Source: H111-94 sp034436045 (GTDB lineage: Bacteria; Chloroflexota; Ktedonobacteria; Ktedonobacterales; Ktedonobacteraceae). Taken from it: a stretch of DNA of 7,025 nucleotides. The translations under genes and the position numbers were made by a program. A model generated the notes under the pieces. That model saw nothing but the letters and a program-made list of their open reading frames with translations, had not been told where the DNA came from and made no database searches. This document shows, one piece after another, positions 5,701 to 7,025 of this stretch. Location of the stretch: contig DAOTVZ010000112.1 in NCBI GenBank assembly GCA_034436045.1, forward strand, positions 1-7,025, written 5' to 3'. The first letter of the stretch is position 1, and the number at the start of each line of letters is the position of its first letter.

Positions 5701-7025
5701 GCGCTGTGGCAAAGAGCGTTGCCGGAAATGTCGAGAAGGGGAAGGGCATGGCCCGTACTGGTATGCTTACTGGAACGAGAATGGGCGCACGAAGAGCAAA
5801 TATATCGGTTTACAACTCCCTCCAGAACTTGCGCAAGCGCAAAATGGTACTGCTGAGCATAAAGTTGAAGTCTCCCCGCCTGTGTCGCTTGATATTCCTG
5901 CCTCGACAGTGCAGTTGCGTATCTATGTGCTGGGCCAGTTTCGATTGGAACACCGGCAGCAGGGCACATGGCAGATTATCGATCCGCACGCGGGCCAGCA
6001 TCGCCGCGCACGTGCTTTACTCGGCTGCTTGCTGAGCAGTCCCGGACGAAAAGTGCAGCGTGATCAGGCGCTCAAGCTGCTGTGGCCTGACCAGGAACAG
6101 GGCGTGGCGGCCAATCGCCTGAATGGGGCCGTTCACGAGTTGCGTGCCCTGCTTGAGCCGGAGCTATCCCGTCCTTCCGATTCCCGTCTGTTGCGCCTGG
6201 AACATGCCACACTCGAACTGGCCGATAGCTCGCTGATCTGGGTGGACGCGGATGCCTTTGAGCAGGCATTGAAGGAAGCGGAAAGGGTGGAGAAGAGTGA
6301 GGCCAGGGGGCGGTATAAGCAGGCAGAGCGTTTGCTAGAAGAAGCAGCGGCTCTATATAAAGGTAGTTATTTGTTAGAGGATCTGTATGCTGAATGGGCC
6401 ATGACCCGACGCGAGGAACTACAGAAGCGCTGGATTGAACTACATCTCAAACTGGCCCGGTTGCGTATCCGCCGTCGTGCCTTATCGCAGGCGATTGAGT
6501 CACTTTCCCATGTGCGAACCGCCGATCCCTTGAACGAATACGCGCTACGTCTGCTGATGGTGCTACTGACTCGTTTACACAGACGAGGCGAGGCGCTACA
6601 ACTGTATCAACAGTATTTGACGATGGTAAAACGCGAATATGAAGCCGAACCGCTGGCGGAGACACGCGCTCTCTATGAGGAGTTGTGCCAGGGATTGGTG
6701 CCCTCGATGATACATTTCTCCGAAGAAGATGCCCAGGAAGAAGATGGGACAGCAATTCAAGTAGAGATACCAGTAGAAAGTGCCCCCCTGCTTACCAGAT
6801 CACCTGTGCAACTGGCGCGCCCAATGCCGCCGTTCCTACAGTCGGTGCAGACTCCTTTTGTTGATCGACAAGCTATCCTTGAGCGTATGCGTCAGAGCCT
6901 CTCTGTCACGTCGCCAAAAATACCACCCGATGTGCCACATGGGGTGTTGCTGACAGGGGTAGCGGGAAGCGGCAAAACGCGGCTGGCACAGGTAGTAGCC
7001 TGTGAGGCATATAGACACGATAGAT
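5666..7025 (+). CDS. SARP/AfsR-like transcriptional regulator, paralogue of the minus-strand one (C-terminus outside window)
   Basis: Probable cytoplasmic NTP-dependent transcriptional regulator. Only the first 453 codons are present; the frame is open to the right edge. Residues 1-54 carry the Cys-rich module (C14, C19, C22, H28, GPYWYAY at 29-35, NGRT at 39-42, LPPE at 51-54) and align without gaps to the first regulator, with 35 identities by hand count. An OmpR-like winged helix starts at 84 (LRIYVLGQFRLE) and runs to about 175. The BTAD domain runs from WVDADAFEQAL (192) to about 342, with a helical ETRALYEEL end. An acidic linker (about 345-400) leads to an AAA/STAND domain beginning near 406, with Walker A GVAGSGKT (431-438). 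Walker B and any TPR array would lie beyond the window. A 17-bp-spaced promoter and terminator upstream suggest its own transcription unit. Family confident; regulated genes unknown. Confidence 0.9.
   Translation, partial: MGGKIIYRQQYTRCGKERCRKCREGEGHGPYWYAYWNENGRTKSKYIGLQLPPELAQAQNGTAEHKVEVSPPVSLDIPASTVQLRIYVLGQFRLEHRQQGTWQIIDPHAGQHRRARALLGCLLSSPGRKVQRDQALKLLWPDQEQGVAANRLNGAVHELRALLEPELSRPSDSRLLRLEHATLELADSSLIWVDADAFEQALKEAERVEKSEARGRYKQAERLLEEAAALYKGSYLLEDLYAEWAMTRREELQKRWIELHLKLARLRIRRRALSQAIESLSHVRTADPLNEYALRLLMVLLTRLHRRGEALQLYQQYLTMVKREYEAEPLAETRALYEELCQGLVPSMIHFSEEDAQEEDGTAIQVEIPVESAPLLTRSPVQLARPMPPFLQSVQTPFVDRQAILERMRQSLSVTSPKIPPDVPHGVLLTGVAGSGKTRLAQVVACEAYRHDR

Noticed and set aside
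5512..6035. Frames at 5512-5856, 5706-6035 and minus 5679-6001
   Set aside because: The first starts inside the terminator stem, and all overlap the second regulator, whose Cys module and BTAD domain are clear in the 5666 frame.

Overview
The window looks like an accessory regulatory region from a large-genome Chloroflexota bacterium, most plausibly of the Ktedonobacteria (Ktedonobacter-like). This is inferred from gene style: very long BTAD/AAA/TPR regulators with a short Cys-rich N-terminal module, next to a compact sigma-70 factor. No rRNA or marker gene is present to confirm it.

Layout: (1) 3840 down to 1, minus strand, is one uninterrupted reading frame of 1280 codons that leaves the left edge. 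It encodes a giant SARP/AfsR-like regulator: Cys-rich N-terminus, winged-helix plus BTAD, AAA-type NTPase, long TPR array. (2) 3841-4504 is a 664-bp intergenic region with no convincing protein gene. It holds back-to-back candidate promoters, several small palindromes, and two successive inverted repeats that fold well only as plus-strand RNA, suggesting a long structured leader for the next gene. (3) 4505-5455, plus strand, is a 316-residue sigma-70 family factor of group 2 type without region 1.1, followed by a strong hairpin terminator (5505-5530). (4) 5666-7025, plus strand, is the first 453 codons of a second regulator with the same N-terminal plan as the first; it runs off the right edge just after its Walker A motif.

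How the parts may work together: two paralogous regulators flank one alternative sigma factor, and one of them is divergent from it. The two proteins align without gaps over residues 1-54, with 35 identities by hand count, including C14, C19, C22 and H28. A reasonable inference is a regulatory island in which Cys-containing, NTP-dependent regulators and a sigma factor act in one circuit, but the sequence does not show the signal or the targets. No mobile element, CRISPR array, tRNA or rRNA was seen. The most unusual non-coding signal is the 29-bp wobble-tolerant hairpin upstream of the sigma gene.
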